Source: Symbiodinium natans
Taxonomy: Eukaryota > Sar > Dinophyceae > Suessiales > Symbiodiniaceae
Direction: 5' to 3'
Assembly: GCA_905221605.1 (NCBI GenBank)
Contig: CAJNDS010000491.1
Span: 494,001-558,000, forward strand
DNA length: 64,000 bases
The translations under genes and the position numbers were made by a program. The notes beneath the pieces were generated by a model that was not told where the DNA came from, made no database searches, and was given only the letters and a program-made list of their open reading frames with translations. Numbering within the stretch: the stretch's first letter is position 1; every line of letters starts with the position of its first letter. Shown here one piece after another: positions 53,233 through 64,000 of this stretch.

Positions 53233-56200
53233 GGCCCCCTAGAACCCTTTTTTGGGGCAGGAGTGGGGTTCCGCTGGGGGGTGCTTCCTGCTGAGGCTAG
53301 CCCGGGGAGTAAATCGTTGGTATGGTCGTCGTTAGAGTCATCGTTACGCTGCCGTTGCTGCACTTGCTCTTGTTATTGACAGTCCTTTGGTTCATGTTAT
53401 TGGAGTTAGATTTCGAATGAAGATTTTCTTATCCATGGCTGCTATGAACGGGAAGGTCTGTTCGCTCAACAAAAAGCCCAATTCCGGAGCTGCTGAGGCC
53501 TGGGACCCGATTTCCGGCCGGGCGGGTCGCTCCGCGCCTGGCGCAGCTACTTCCCGGAAGCGCTCCGGTCCGGCAGTTCAGGGCCCTCCTTTGAAAAGAG
53601 GCTTTCGGGGCTTTTGGAGCCTTTGGAGGGCTTGTGAATTCTTAAGAGGCGACGAGCCTGCACCCGGCAACGCTTGAAGTGCCCCAGCTCAGCTGCGAAC
53701 CGGCAGCCGAGGTTTTGTTCAGGTGCTTTGGTAGGGGCCGATGTGCTTCGCAGGTGAATTCAACCATCGATTTCGTCCTGAGGCCTTCATCTACGGCCTG
53801 GATGTCATGCCGGAAGCAAGGCAGCATTATGGGCCACGGGGTTGCGTCAGATGTGGGCAACCAGGAAGCCCAATGTGCCTGCACTTTGCACTTAATTCGT
53901 CTCCCAAGCTTCTGCAGCTCGCGAACCATGTGGGAACGCATGTGGAGGGCTGTTGTACACAATGCGGACCCTCTGTTGGAGCCCAGGATGCCATGGTCCG
54001 TGGTGAGGCCTGCGCTGCTGGTTATTGGCTGAGCGGGCTGGGGTTTGGTTTTTTAAAGGATTGCTGTGTACTCCAAGAATCGGAATCTGTTGAAAGCGGG
54101 TTCCATCCCTCACCTGACGTGTCTTGAGTTGAGACATTGGCTACGCAGCTTTGTTCACCGACCGATAGACAGACAGAGTAACGCTTGCGCGAGGCCCGAA
54201 TTCGCACAGCCCTGGCAGACTCGGCAAACGAGGAGCACGTGGCCGCCGAAACCCGGTGTTAAGTCAAGCAAAGGGCTCTTATCCTTCTTTGTTATTGGTG
54301 CTGTTATTCAGGTTATTTTCAGGATATTCATGTTTGTTTAAAGACCTTTGCGGTTTCTCGCTCTGCTCTTCCCCCTCACATGGGGACGTGACAGTTGAAG
54401 CCTCGGATGGCCTACGTGAGGCCTCATGGAACTGCATATGGTGCCTTGGTGATGTTTCAGCAGCCCAGGTGATGAAAGCCTGGGGCTTCGCTCCTTCGCG
54501 CAGCGCTGCCCTTGAGGTTTTTTGACGCCGCTGAGATATTCTGGAGGTGAATTTCAGCATCAGGCCCCCTCAAGCCAAGGTGCTAAGCAACCAGTCTTAT
54601 CAGTTCGCCTGGGGCATAGGAAACCCCAAGTTAAAGGGGATGATTCCCTTGAGTCCCCAACCTCGAAGCCTACCCCAGGTCGTGGTGGATGACGGCTTGC
54701 ATTCGCCGGAGGCGCAGATCGCGACGCCTCCCGGCAGCAACTTCGGGATCTCACAAAGCGTGGGCCCACGTTGAAGTTGAAGATGTTGATGAATTTTGCA
54801 CCCAAAGGCTTTAGTTCGTGCCGGAAGATCCGCAAGGGAGTTGCCTCTGAGCGTTTTTCTACTAAGGCTCGGCAGCCTATGGCCATGGCTAAAGCGCGGC
54901 GGGCTTTTCGTCGTGGAGGACCAGGGCAAGGGCCCAGCGAACACTGCAGCTTCAGATTTCCTGTTTTGTGAGCTTGGGTCTTGATCCCGGCGGTAAGCAC
55001 ATCCAGCCGGTGGCTTCTTATGCGTGCCGCGAAGCTAGACTGCAGCTGTCATCAGCTTGCCGTTGTTGCAAGCTTCGCAGTGCAGTGAGCAGCATCTTCT
55101 GCGCCCGCATCTCAACGCAAGTTACGGAAGCTTTCTGGTGGCAACGCAGAATTTCCAGGGCCCTAGGTCTCTCGGGCCGGCTCTAGGGACTCTAGGGCAC
55201 ACTCGCTAGAACACTCTGTGTGAGGCTTGGGTTACTTGAGGAAGCACAGAGGGTGCACAATGGCACGGGAGCCGCTCAAGTGCTGTAACAAATAGCCATG
55301 TACCCACACATACAACTACTCCCAGGGGGCGAACGTAGACAGGAAGACTCGGGAAAGTAACAAGCGCGATGTGAATGCCTATGGTCAACGCAGGGCCGCG
55401 AGTGCTTTGCGCGAGTGCTTTGCGCGAGTGCTTTGCGCAAGGGTTGTGGGACTAGACGTAGGCATTGTGTACCCCCTATATATCCTTTTACGGGTTTGTA
55501 CAATCTGCAGAAAGAACCAATATACTAGACTTTCAGTACATCGAATGGCTCACATTTGGGCGTGAAAGATGTTCTGATCACTTCGGAGGTTTGGAAAGAC
55601 CAACTGGGAGGCACTAGCATCGTCACGTGTGCACAGAACTGCAGCTCATCCAAGGATGCGCTTCGATCTTGTATTGTTATTGTGAATTGTGAGAATTGGC
55701 AGTGGCCAAATGTTCAGGCTTATACTATCCAGTCAGGGTGTTGACAAAGAAGCCATGGGGGTGGATCGTCTGTGAATCCAGAGCGTCGGAGGACATCAAC
55801 GACGGCAAGCACATGTTGCAGCGAGCATCCGCTGCCATCGAAGGCCTTGCTGAGGGTAGTCCCCAACAGTGAAATACCTCGTGCAGACCAAGGGCCAAGC
55901 GGGATGGGTGGATCAGGGATTGCCCATGGCAGGACAACAAGAGTGCCCAAAGCCGTAGATTGTGAAGACTTCGGGGCATCTAACATCGCAGCTGCAGCAA
56001 GTAATGCTGTGTCAGAGCTGCGTTTCATGCCTGGGTTGCCCAGGCATTGTTGGGAAGGCTCCGTATTTCTTCGTGGACAACTTCTTGACGCCAGAATGAA
56101 ATGAACAGCCAAGGGCTCCTGCCAGAGGTTGAATGATTGCAATTTAATTTTTCAATGTGTGCCGTTTGCAGATGGACCTTTCTGCGGATTTCTTCGCTTA

Positions 56201-56398
56201 TGCCTGTGAGTAGGCCTGCGGTTCGATTTTCGCCAACTGCAGGTGCAAACAAGTTCCGCACCACTGTAAACACACTTCGCACATGTCGTGGCAACATGGG
56301 GCCAACTGTCATGTTCACAGCTCAAAGCTGAACCCAAAGAGCTTCATGCACTACAGACTGGCCTAACCAGAGACCATGTGGTAAGAGAGTCAAACGGA
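53233..56398. other. Gene-free stretch
   Basis: Many short frames on both strands (up to 146 codons) without family motifs or consistent strand. A run of three gcgagtgcttt units lies at 55398-55438. No supported gene. Confidence 0.45.
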
Positions 56399-56461
56399 CC
56401 CCTAAACCCTAAACCCTAAACCCTGAACCCTAAACCCTACACCCCCCAAACCCTACACCCT
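56399..56461 (-). repeat. CCCTAAA array
   Basis: Seven to eight CCCTAAA-like units. A further decayed patch lies at 56638-56685. Confidence 0.9.
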
Positions 56462-56689
56462 GGAAATCCATGCATCTTCGGAGTTTGGGAGCCACCCCAC
56501 AAGCTACCTCCCGAGGAACCAAAGCTCCGGCCGGCTGCGCCACGGCAGTGGACTGCTCGTCCTGCGCAAGCTGTGAGCTAGGGGAAAAAGGAAGCACTGC
56601 CGGGTGTTCAGGGGTTGTGTGGGGTGTCTGCATCCAAACCCAAAGCCCCAAACTCTAAACCCCTAAACAGGCCCTAAACCCTATGCGCT

Positions 56690-57649
56690 GTGACATGATG
56701 TGATATGCGCCTCGACGTACGTGGAGGTCGAAGAAGGGTTACGCTACAGAGTAGCATGCAGAGCACGCGCGGAGTTCGGTCGCAAGGTTTAGGGTTGATT
56801 GGGGGGAGGGTCTTGGGGTGGCTTTGCGCCCTAATTCATGCTTTGAGCCTTGAGCGTGTCCATCTTCTGCTGGACCAAGGCAGCGAGAGCCAGCCTCTTA
56901 CGGCGGAGAAGCAGCAGACAGGCATCGGCTTCTGCAAGTTCCAGGGACATGCAGGTTCTATTTTTTGTGTGCACATGCGCACGTACTTGTGGTGCAGATG
57001 TTTAGAGTGACAGGCTTCGGAGTCAGAACAGAGCACCTTGTTGCATTACTGATATTGCTACGAGGTACGATGACAATGTCTCTTGATCTGTCTATGCCGT
57101 TGCATCGCGGTATCTGCTCGCCACACGTGTGGTTGACCCTGCAAATCGAACGATGGCCCAAGGTAAAAGGCTTAGAACTTGCTCGCAGGATCACTCAACG
57201 ACATGATGCGATTGTCTTCCAACTAAGTCACCTTGACCAGCGGTGTGACCATGCGTTAGCTTCAAACTCGGACCGACTTCATTTGGCAGGAAGTCAGAAC
57301 ACATAGCCGTTTACACCCGCTAACGGGGCAAATCGTGGGCGCAGTTGCGCTAGCTATCTTCAGCTATCGCTTTCACAGGCACTGGCGCTGCAGCCCCGGA
57401 CAAGTGGGAGGAACGCACCGACCCTTGCAGTCGCATCATGTCATTCCGACATCGCTGTTGTGCGTCCAAGACACGACTTATCCACCATATATATATATAT
57501 ATATCTATATATATATATATATACGCGCAGCAGGCCATGGCTCAAGAACTCAGCTGCCTTGACGATGATGAACCGATGCTGCACCAGCCTGAGCTCCATT
57601 CGTCGCTTAGGGTCGGGGAGCCTTTTGGTCTATGTAGTCCGAGTATCCC
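56690..57649. other. Gene-free stretch with TA microsatellite
   Basis: TA repeats at 57485-57523. No recognisable coding motif. The frame at about 56965-57306 (113 codons) is open but unsupported. Confidence 0.45.
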
Positions 57650-57703
57650 TAAACCCAAAACCCAAAACCCAAACCCCAAACCCTAAACCCTAAACCCTAA
57701 ACC
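57650..57703 (-). repeat. CCCTAAA array
   Basis: CCCAAAA/CCCTAAA units, 134 bp before TTTAGGG-like units in the opposite orientation (57838-57902). Confidence 0.85.
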
Positions 57704-57837
57704 CTCTGTAAGGGCTTTCTTATGGCGAGTTTGGGCCTCCGTTCCGACTTTCCCGAGGCCGCGGGGCCCCTTCGCGCAGCCACAGGGCGCCCGCGGCCTC
57801 CCAAATCGAAGGCCTTCGCGATGCTTTGCGTTTGAGG

Positions 57838-57902
57838 TGTTGGGGTTTGGGGTTTAGGGTTTAGGGTGTCGGGTTTCGGGTTTTGGGTTTGTGGTTTGGG
57901 GT
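57838..57902 (+). repeat. TTTAGGG-like array
   Basis: Degenerate units (gtttggggtttaggg, gggtttcgggtt). Opposite in orientation to 57650-57703. Confidence 0.8.
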
Positions 57903-58019
57903 TCTACAGTGAGTGCTTGGTAACCAGGTTTAATTCGTGCCAGAGCCAGCCAGTAAGTCATCCGATTTTTCGAGTTTGCGGAATGGTGCCCCGTGAACTA
58001 CGTAAGCCGCAGACCGCAG

Positions 58020-58160
58020 ACCCTAAACCCTTAACCCTGAACCCTAGACCCTAAACTTTAAACTTCCCTAAACGGTGTTTCGTTCGGAGCCGCAGTGAGA
58101 GCATGGGCCGTGCAGGAAGTCAAAAACCCCTAAACCCTAAACCCTAAACTCTAACCCCGT
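58020..58160 (-). repeat. Two CCCTAAA patches
   Basis: Patches at 58020-58062 and 58130-58160, separated by 67 bp of unique sequence. Confidence 0.85.
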
Positions 58161-58325
58161 CTTGACGACCTGTACTTCAACCGCCAATTCCCTGCAGAGT
58201 GTCCGAGAGGTCAGCTAAGCGGGTGGCAAAAAAAACCGTGTTTCGTGAATGTTTCTGTCTTCCGGGCAGAGGAGTCGCGTGGAGGGCCGCGCCCGGAGCC
58301 AGAGCCGAGGTCGCAGCCTCAAGTG

Positions 58326-58399
58326 TTTAGGGTTTAGGGTTTAGGGTTTAGGATTTAGGCTTTAGGGTTTAAGATTTAGGGTTTAGGGCTTAGGGTTTA
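58326..58399 (+). repeat. TTTAGGG array
   Basis: About ten TTTAGGG-like units, 165 bp after the CCCTAAA patch and opposite in orientation. Confidence 0.9.
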
Positions 58400-58945
58400 C
58401 GAAGCCGGCCTTCGCTTTCTCAAGTGTTTGGACTGAGGCCACCTGAGCAGCTCGGATAGCCGGCCCCTGAACGGGCGGAGGGGATTGGAGGGGTTTTCGG
58501 AAGTTCCGAGGATGCGTCCTGGGAAGCCTTTGACCTTCTTGTGTGTTGAGGGTCTTCTGCCCTGGTATACTAGGTGGGACGCCCTTGCATTGAACAGCCT
58601 GCGTGTGGAAGCAGTCGGGGCATGCTCAGGTTGAAGTCCTCATCCATGGCCATGACTTGTCCGCTGTATGTTGAGCCGCCAGCGAGCCGCAATGCCGTAT
58701 GCCGGGTTTGGCATGACAACCTACCTTCGGAACGCACGCCTGCTGTTTCGTAAGAAGCCCAGAGAAGGGGGTTTTTACAGTTTATGACAATATACACACG
58801 CACACACACATATATATATATGCAACACCGCTACGAAAAAAACAAGAAGGTCGTTTTAGGGTTCAAGAAGGACAAAGCGGGCAAACCCCCCAACTGCCCC
58901 AACTGCCCCAACTGCCCCAACTGCCTCCCGTGTCCCAGGCCGAGG
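58400..58945. other. Gene-free stretch
   Basis: A CA/TA microsatellite (58795-58821) and a short aactgcccc minisatellite (four units, 58888-58925). No gene. Confidence 0.5.
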
Positions 58946-59520
58946 GAGCGGCCGGAGCGTGCAAAGCGCACCCAGCGAGTCACCAACGTGGCGCGCGAAG
59001 AGCGCGAAGAGCTCTGCCTCCGGAATGGTCAGCAGAGTGTAGCTTTCCGGTGAACCTGCGCGCTGCTGTGCAACTCCTTGGTCGGACCATGGGCCGTTAC
59101 ATGTGTTCTTGTCGGGCACCGCGCATCACAAAGTCCCAAAAGTTGCCGAATTTGCATGTCAACAAGATTCTAAGATCACGCCCAGAACTCTGCAGCGTTC
59201 CGCTGGCCACGCCTGTGCTCCGAAGTCGAGCCAGGCACAAGCACGTGCAGCACGCGCAGCATGTAGCTGTAGAGCCTTTGGCAGATGGCGTTAAAAAGCT
59301 CTTGAGGAGTGTGACCTGCTGCCCCTGATTTGTTGCTCAATCTCTTGCAATTGTAAATGAGTTTATATATATATATATATATTCCATCTTTCCCATGCAG
59401 ATGCATTCGTATGAACTTACAAAATCGTGGTCTGGAGACGTTCGCCTTTGGAGTTGCTGCGGGGTCTGCGTGCCAGCATCTTCCGGTGTGTCCGCGATGC
59501 CCATGTCCATCTGGCAAATT
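58946..59520 (+). repeat. Diverged direct repeat, upstream copy
   Basis: Aligns in order with 62581-63170. Shared words include ccaaaagttgccgaat, tcacgcccagaactctgc, gtgctccgaagtcgagccag, gcacaagcacgtgcagcacg, tagctgtagagcctttggca and cccatgtccatct. The two copies differ by many substitutions and indels; this one has a TA microsatellite at 59361-59383. It sits about 220 bp upstream of the antiporter gene and may include its promoter. Confidence 0.85.
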
Positions 59521-59743
59521 TCACATTGCTTTCTCCCACTCCCGCCACCCGGGCAATGGCGGCTCAAGCCTCAGCAGTTCATTCTACATTGGCCACACAG
59601 CGGAGCAGTCCAGAGCATCAGAACAGCATCTAAATTTCAGCAGAGCCAGACGAGGCCTTGAATATGCTGCATCATCTGTTACTCACATCATGTGTTGAAG
59701 AAGTTGATTAGAGGCTAGTAGAGAGCAGAGTGCATGGCCCTAC

Positions 59744-61852
59744 ATGGCACTTCCTGGTGCTGTTAATGTGGAAGACGGCTTGGACGCTATTGGTCATGCC
59801 TTCCATCGTGACAATGAAGTCGTCAAAACGTACAGTGCCTCAATGCCAGTTCAGGCAATAAGAGGGTTGCCGGACTCTGAGCATGAGGCTGCCTTTGCGG
59901 CGGCATCGGTCGAGGTTGGAGGCAACCGCAGGTGGCGGCAGAGGAAACCCAGTATTTGTAGCAAGGAGTTGGCTCTACACTCCCTGGGCGGGGCTTCCCA
60001 ACGCACCTCAAGCAAGGAGGTCATGGCAAAAACTAGCACCCGTGCAGACATACTGATCAAGACTGGCTGCGTGGAGTCAGATTCGGAAGGGGAAGACTCA
60101 CCCACAAGCCAGCCAAAAGAGCCTCCCGGCAATTGCAAAGCCAAGTGGGACTACATCATTGGAGTCTTGCAGAAGTACTCTGTGCCCCTAGTCCTGGGTG
60201 TGCTTCTTGCTTTGCTGTGGTGCAATGTGGATGAGCAGAGCTACAAGCAGATGATCCACTGGATGCCGATATCAGGCTTCACCATAAACGGCTACAACGT
60301 GGACCTGCACTTCGTAGTGAATGATGTCTTCATGTGCTTCTTCTTTGGCTTGGCAATTAAGGAGGTGACTGAAGCCTTGCTGCCTGGAGGGTCGCTATCG
60401 CCAATCTCACGTGCGTTGAACCCTCTTCTGGCTACGTTTGGTGGTGTTGTGGGCCCAGCCCTTTTCTACCTCCTCTTCGCAACGACTTTCCACGCGGCAG
60501 GTGTTCTGGACGACCCTATGTGCCTGCCAGACGATTACCATGAGAACCACGAACATGGTGAACACAGGAGGCTAGCTGGAGATGGCGGCAGCCCGCCGGC
60601 AAGTGCATACACAGCCAAGTGTAGCCTTGAAGCTGTCTTCAAGGGCTGGGGCATTCCGACTGCGACGGACATTTCGCTGGCCTGGATGTTCGCCCTCCTG
60701 ATCTTTGGCCCAGGGCATGCCGCAATCAATTTTTTGCTGCTGCTTGCCATACTGGATGATGCGCTGGGGATGATTATCATTGCAGCCTTCTACCCCGACC
60801 CGGATGCGCCGGTGGAGCCCATTTGGCTCCTTCTGGTGCTGGGCGCCATGCTGGTGGCCTTCGTGCTGCGCAAGGCCATGGTAAGCCGCTGGCAGTTCTA
60901 TATCGTCCTGGCTGCACCCCTCTCATGGATCGGGCTGTTCAAAGCTCATGTGCACCCAGCCTTGTCGCTAGTCTTCGTGGTGCCCTTCATGCCGGCAACG
61001 CATGCCATTGAAGCTCGAGGGCCCCATGAGCTAGGTCGCGTCTCGCACTCGCCAACCGAACAGGACGATGACTCTGTCCGAAAGCGTTCATCCATGGCAT
61101 CCGTGGCATCTATGCGATCATCTGTGTCCCTTTCGCTGCGAGACGCGTATGTTGTAGCATCGAAAAGCTTGAAGAACATTTTCGGCAGAGAGGAGATGGC
61201 GCCGTTGCATGTTTTCGAACACACGCTGAAGATTCCGGTCGATTTCGGCATGTTCTTCTTTGGCCTTGCCAATGCTGGCGTCAAGTTGGACTCAATTGGA
61301 GGTGTTACAGCCTGCGTTGGGCTGGCACTTCTTGTTGGAAAGACTGTGGGCATTGTAAGCATGAGCGTGCTTGGGTCATGCATAGGTGCACCTTTGCCGA
61401 AGGGTTTGGGTATGGCGGACCTTGTCGCCACTGCAGCGCTGGGAGGGGTTGGTCTCACAGTCGCCCTCTTTGTCGCCAACGAGGCATTTGTCCAGCCGGA
61501 GATGCAGGGGCAGGCAAAGATGGGTGCAGTCTTGTCCACTGGCTGTGGAGCTATCGCGTGGCTCACCAAGGTGGTCTTTACGGGTCGGAGCGTGTCCACG
61601 CCAGAGCATGACGAAGGTGTGACAGAAGACTCCTCAAAGATCGATAGGGATGTCGAGGTTTTATTCTGCAAGAGTGCCGAACTTCGGCGGATGAGCACGG
61701 ACAACTCCCAAAGCAGCAATGTGCCTGAGACAAGCTGCAACGAAACCGATGTGTGCCTGGCATCAGCTACTAGCTCACGTTCGCTACCCGACATGCTCGA
61801 TGAGCTCCCGACTTGCCAGGTTTCGGGACAAGGCGAAGGAATGCTGGCCTGA
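59744..61852 (+). CDS. NhaA-type Na+/H+ antiporter
   Basis: An uninterrupted 702-residue frame from ATG 59744 to TGA. After a hydrophilic N-terminal extension of about 135 residues come the NhaA membrane segments: VPLVLGVLLALLW; FVVNDVFMCFFFGLAIKEVT; GWGIPTATDISLA (D309, matching the TM4 Asp133 of E. coli NhaA); and LLAILDDALGMIIIAAFY (D338-D339, matching the ion-binding Asp163-Asp164). Later come HVFEHTLKIPVDFGMFFFGL, ANAGV and LLVGKTVGI (K533, likely matching Lys300). It would exchange sodium for protons across a membrane. Differences from the bacterial protein are an insert of about 50 residues (GEHRRLAGDGG region) before D309, a Ser-rich loop (RKRSSMASVASMRSSVSL) before the HVFEH segment, and an acidic/Ser tail of about 110 residues. 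These are likely regulatory. No introns. NhaA is mainly prokaryotic, so old lateral transfer is possible. Confidence 0.95.
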   Translation: MALPGAVNVEDGLDAIGHAFHRDNEVVKTYSASMPVQAIRGLPDSEHEAAFAAASVEVGGNRRWRQRKPSICSKELALHSLGGASQRTSSKEVMAKTSTRADILIKTGCVESDSEGEDSPTSQPKEPPGNCKAKWDYIIGVLQKYSVPLVLGVLLALLWCNVDEQSYKQMIHWMPISGFTINGYNVDLHFVVNDVFMCFFFGLAIKEVTEALLPGGSLSPISRALNPLLATFGGVVGPALFYLLFATTFHAAGVLDDPMCLPDDYHENHEHGEHRRLAGDGGSPPASAYTAKCSLEAVFKGWGIPTATDISLAWMFALLIFGPGHAAINFLLLLAILDDALGMIIIAAFYPDPDAPVEPIWLLLVLGAMLVAFVLRKAMVSRWQFYIVLAAPLSWIGLFKAHVHPALSLVFVVPFMPATHAIEARGPHELGRVSHSPTEQDDDSVRKRSSMASVASMRSSVSLSLRDAYVVASKSLKNIFGREEMAPLHVFEHTLKIPVDFGMFFFGLANAGVKLDSIGGVTACVGLALLVGKTVGIVSMSVLGSCIGAPLPKGLGMADLVATAALGGVGLTVALFVANEAFVQPEMQGQAKMGAVLSTGCGAIAWLTKVVFTGRSVSTPEHDEGVTEDSSKIDRDVEVLFCKSAELRRMSTDNSQSSNVPETSCNETDVCLASATSSRSLPDMLDELPTCQVSGQGEGMLA

Positions 61853-62580
61853 TGTAAAGCCGAAAACCGTCCAAGCCAACAGGTGCAGCTGGAATGCGGG
61901 CACATGCATCTGTGAATGGGCCCTGCTGAGTGCTAGTAAGGCTTAAACCGACAGCAACACTTAATTGGACATAATTGTCATGATGAGCCCTGGCAGTTGA
62001 ATCGAAGTGCCTACACGGTCCGCAAACAAGTGTTGCCGGAAGTTAGGTTGCGCATGCTAATTCGTGGTTTCAGTTTCACACATGCCTTGGCTTGCAGCCA
62101 AGTAATCACATAGACTCGTGAAGTAAGTAACAGGCTCTTTTCAGGTGCAAACCTTGGCATGTGCGTCCAGATGATAGGGTCCGCTCTCCTTTTTGGCCCT
62201 TCAAATTCAAGGACTCAGTGCCTGTCGGAGGGCGATGTGCAGCAATTTCCGAGTCTTTGCTTCTTTCAAGTGCTGCAGCAGCAAGCTTCACAAGACTCAA
62301 GATTCACTGTGGATGGCCTGAAACGAAAGCGGTGCTGCTCAGCAAGCGCCTGCTGGACATAGCAGATATGGGAGACATTGCGCATATCGTCCTGAATTCA
62401 GTGTCTCCTGCTTGCAAGGAGACGGGTCTTTCTTAGCTATTCTTAGCTTATGGTGAGAAGCCAATCTGGAGTATAGATCCCAATAAACAAACAAAGCACT
62501 GCGGAAGCAGCGTGTCGGAATCTCGATAGGTTGCCCAATACACATGACGAAGCAGTGTAGCGATTACAACCAGGCCGACA
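61853..62580. other. 3' flank of the antiporter gene
   Basis: No credible gene; small frames only. Likely 3' untranslated region and spacer up to the downstream direct repeat. Confidence 0.5.
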
Positions 62581-63170
62581 GAGCAGCCGCAGTGTGCAAA
62601 GTGCATCCAGCAAGTGAACACTGCGACGAGCGAAGAGCCGCTGGAATGGTAAGCAGAGTTTCGGATTTAGGTGTCTGGGGTTGGGGGGCCCATGTTTGTG
62701 AGCTGCCTTGGACCTACTTAGCCCGTTGTATTGGCCGTGTCAGGCACCAAGCCTCAGAAAGCTCCCCAAAAGTTGCCGAATGTTGCATGTCAACCAGATC
62801 ACGCCCAGAACTCTGCGGCATTCCGCTGGCCTCTACTGTGCTCCGAAGTCGAGCCAGGCACAAGCACGTGCAGCACGCACAGCACGTAGCTGTAGAGCCT
62901 TTGGCAGATGCGGTGGCTTTCACAAGCTCTTGAAGGAGCGTGACCTGCTGCAATCATGCCAGCACGTGTTTCCCCTGGAGATGCAAAGGCGCAGCGAATT
63001 TCATAAGAACTCACAAAGCCGCCGTGCTTGTTCGCCATCGGGGTCTGCAGTGGAGTCTGCTGACGAACTTTTGGACTTGAACCGTTGTGCCGGCCAGTGT
63101 CAGTCGCATCGGATGTGTAGGGGGTCTAGTAAAAGTTGGAAGATAGCCCATGTCCATCTTGTTCGATGTG
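62581..63170 (+). repeat. Diverged direct repeat, downstream copy
   Basis: Matches 58946-59520 in the same orientation, with the order of shared blocks kept. The antiporter gene lies between the copies. No antiporter sequence follows this copy within the window. Confidence 0.85.
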
Positions 63171-64000
63171 ATCTCACAATATGCATATGTTTGGATAAAT
63201 TGAGAGCTGACCGCCCAAGGCCATTGCTAGCTTGCGTCATATGGTGATCGTGACATAGGACAGTGTCTGAGGTAAGTTGCGCACGCCCACCTTCGCCTAA
63301 AATCGATCTGCAACCCGAAGCAGCGACATTTCGGGCTTTCGGCTCAGCATTTTTGCCTTCGTAGGCACAACATGGCCGAAGTGCCAGAGTGAGAAGCCTC
63401 AAGCCCGGCAATGCAGCACTAGCCTATGAATGGCTACGTCGGAATGTATGCATGTAGGTATGCAGGTATTTCTGCACGCCTGCACCACATCCTTACGTTC
63501 TGCCCAGGTGCTGTTGCTTATCCCTATATGCAGCCCCTCTACAAGATCAAGCACCCCAACCCCCAGAGCTCATTGAGCCACGGAGCCATACAGAACTGTA
63601 CGGAGCTTCTTGTAGAGCCATGGCGCAACTTTGGGAAGTCGTCGGTGGTGTCGACAAAGGCCCGTTGAGGGTTTAGGGTTTGTTTAGGGTTCAGGGTTTA
63701 CGGCAGACCGGGGTTCGGGTTTCAACTACTTTCTTTTTTTGAGGGTGCTTCTTCGCCGCGTCAGGCTTCGGGATTTTAACCACCAAGTCTTGGCGTGTCT
63801 ACGCTGAGGTGTCCAATGCAGAATTTCGCGTCCTGAAGGGCATGGATAGCAAAGCCTCACAGTTCGAGGGCAACTTTCGAATTAGCCACTCGCCAAGTTC
63901 TTGTACCACATGTAACAGCCTAATGGGAAAACGGAAAAAACGAGCACCGAATCCAGTGCTCAAGTCTGCCCCCCAGGATCATGTTGAGCATGACGACTTC
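63171..64000. other. Gene-free right end
   Basis: TTTAGGG-like units at 63667-63700. The frame from ATG 63426 (80 codons) is unsupported. The last 300 bp show no recognisable exon. Confidence 0.5.

Noticed and set aside
57530-57560. Relict dinoflagellate spliced leader (catggctcaag)
   Set aside because: Only nine bases match the end of the leader, within a TA microsatellite context, with no gene following.

Overview
The window looks like nuclear DNA of a dinoflagellate, most likely a Symbiodiniaceae or close relative. The reasons are: plant/alveolate-type TTTAGGG telomere repeats scattered through the interior in both orientations; genes broken into many small exons without tidy GT-AG borders; long runs of genes on one strand; large gene-poor, repeat-filled spacers; and fragments that resemble protein families amplified in algae and dinoflagellates. 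No bacterial operons, tRNA, rRNA or CRISPR arrays were found. One 100-N scaffold gap lies at 28723-28822.

Layout. 1-13.7 kb: no credible gene; telomere-like arrays, short foldback elements, and a 124-bp tandem repeat near 12.1-12.96 kb. 13.7-48.4 kb: a mostly plus-strand, intron-dense cluster with a distinctive CCGA-rich vocabulary. In order it holds a small four-exon gene, an acidic/alanine-proline-rich gene, a lysine-rich gene with a GxxxG periodicity, several repeat families (17.7-22.3 kb), a divergent histone H3-fold gene followed directly by a C5 cytosine DNA methyltransferase gene, then multi-exon genes of unrecognised family (27.0-38.0 kb), a gene ending in a SAM-methyltransferase-like domain (38.3-42.9 kb), and four smaller genes (43.5-48.4 kb), one of them on the minus strand. 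48.4-64 kb: gene-poor again, with two uninterrupted, well-conserved genes: an MPPED-type metallophosphoesterase (51.5 kb) and an NhaA-type Na+/H+ antiporter (59.7 kb) that sits between two diverged direct repeats.

The segment 22620-28722 (H3-like gene, methyltransferase, a 190-bp inverted-repeat element, and the start of the next gene) reappears almost unchanged at 28823-34927. One copy ends exactly at the gap and the other begins exactly after it. That is what two unmerged overlapping contigs look like, so the genome probably holds one copy here, although a real tandem duplication is not excluded.

How the genes may work together: the H3-like and cytosine methyltransferase genes are adjacent on one strand and could form a small chromatin module. 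The other genes show no obvious shared pathway. Exon borders were judged by eye from reading-frame content and are approximate; functions are given only where motifs can be read.
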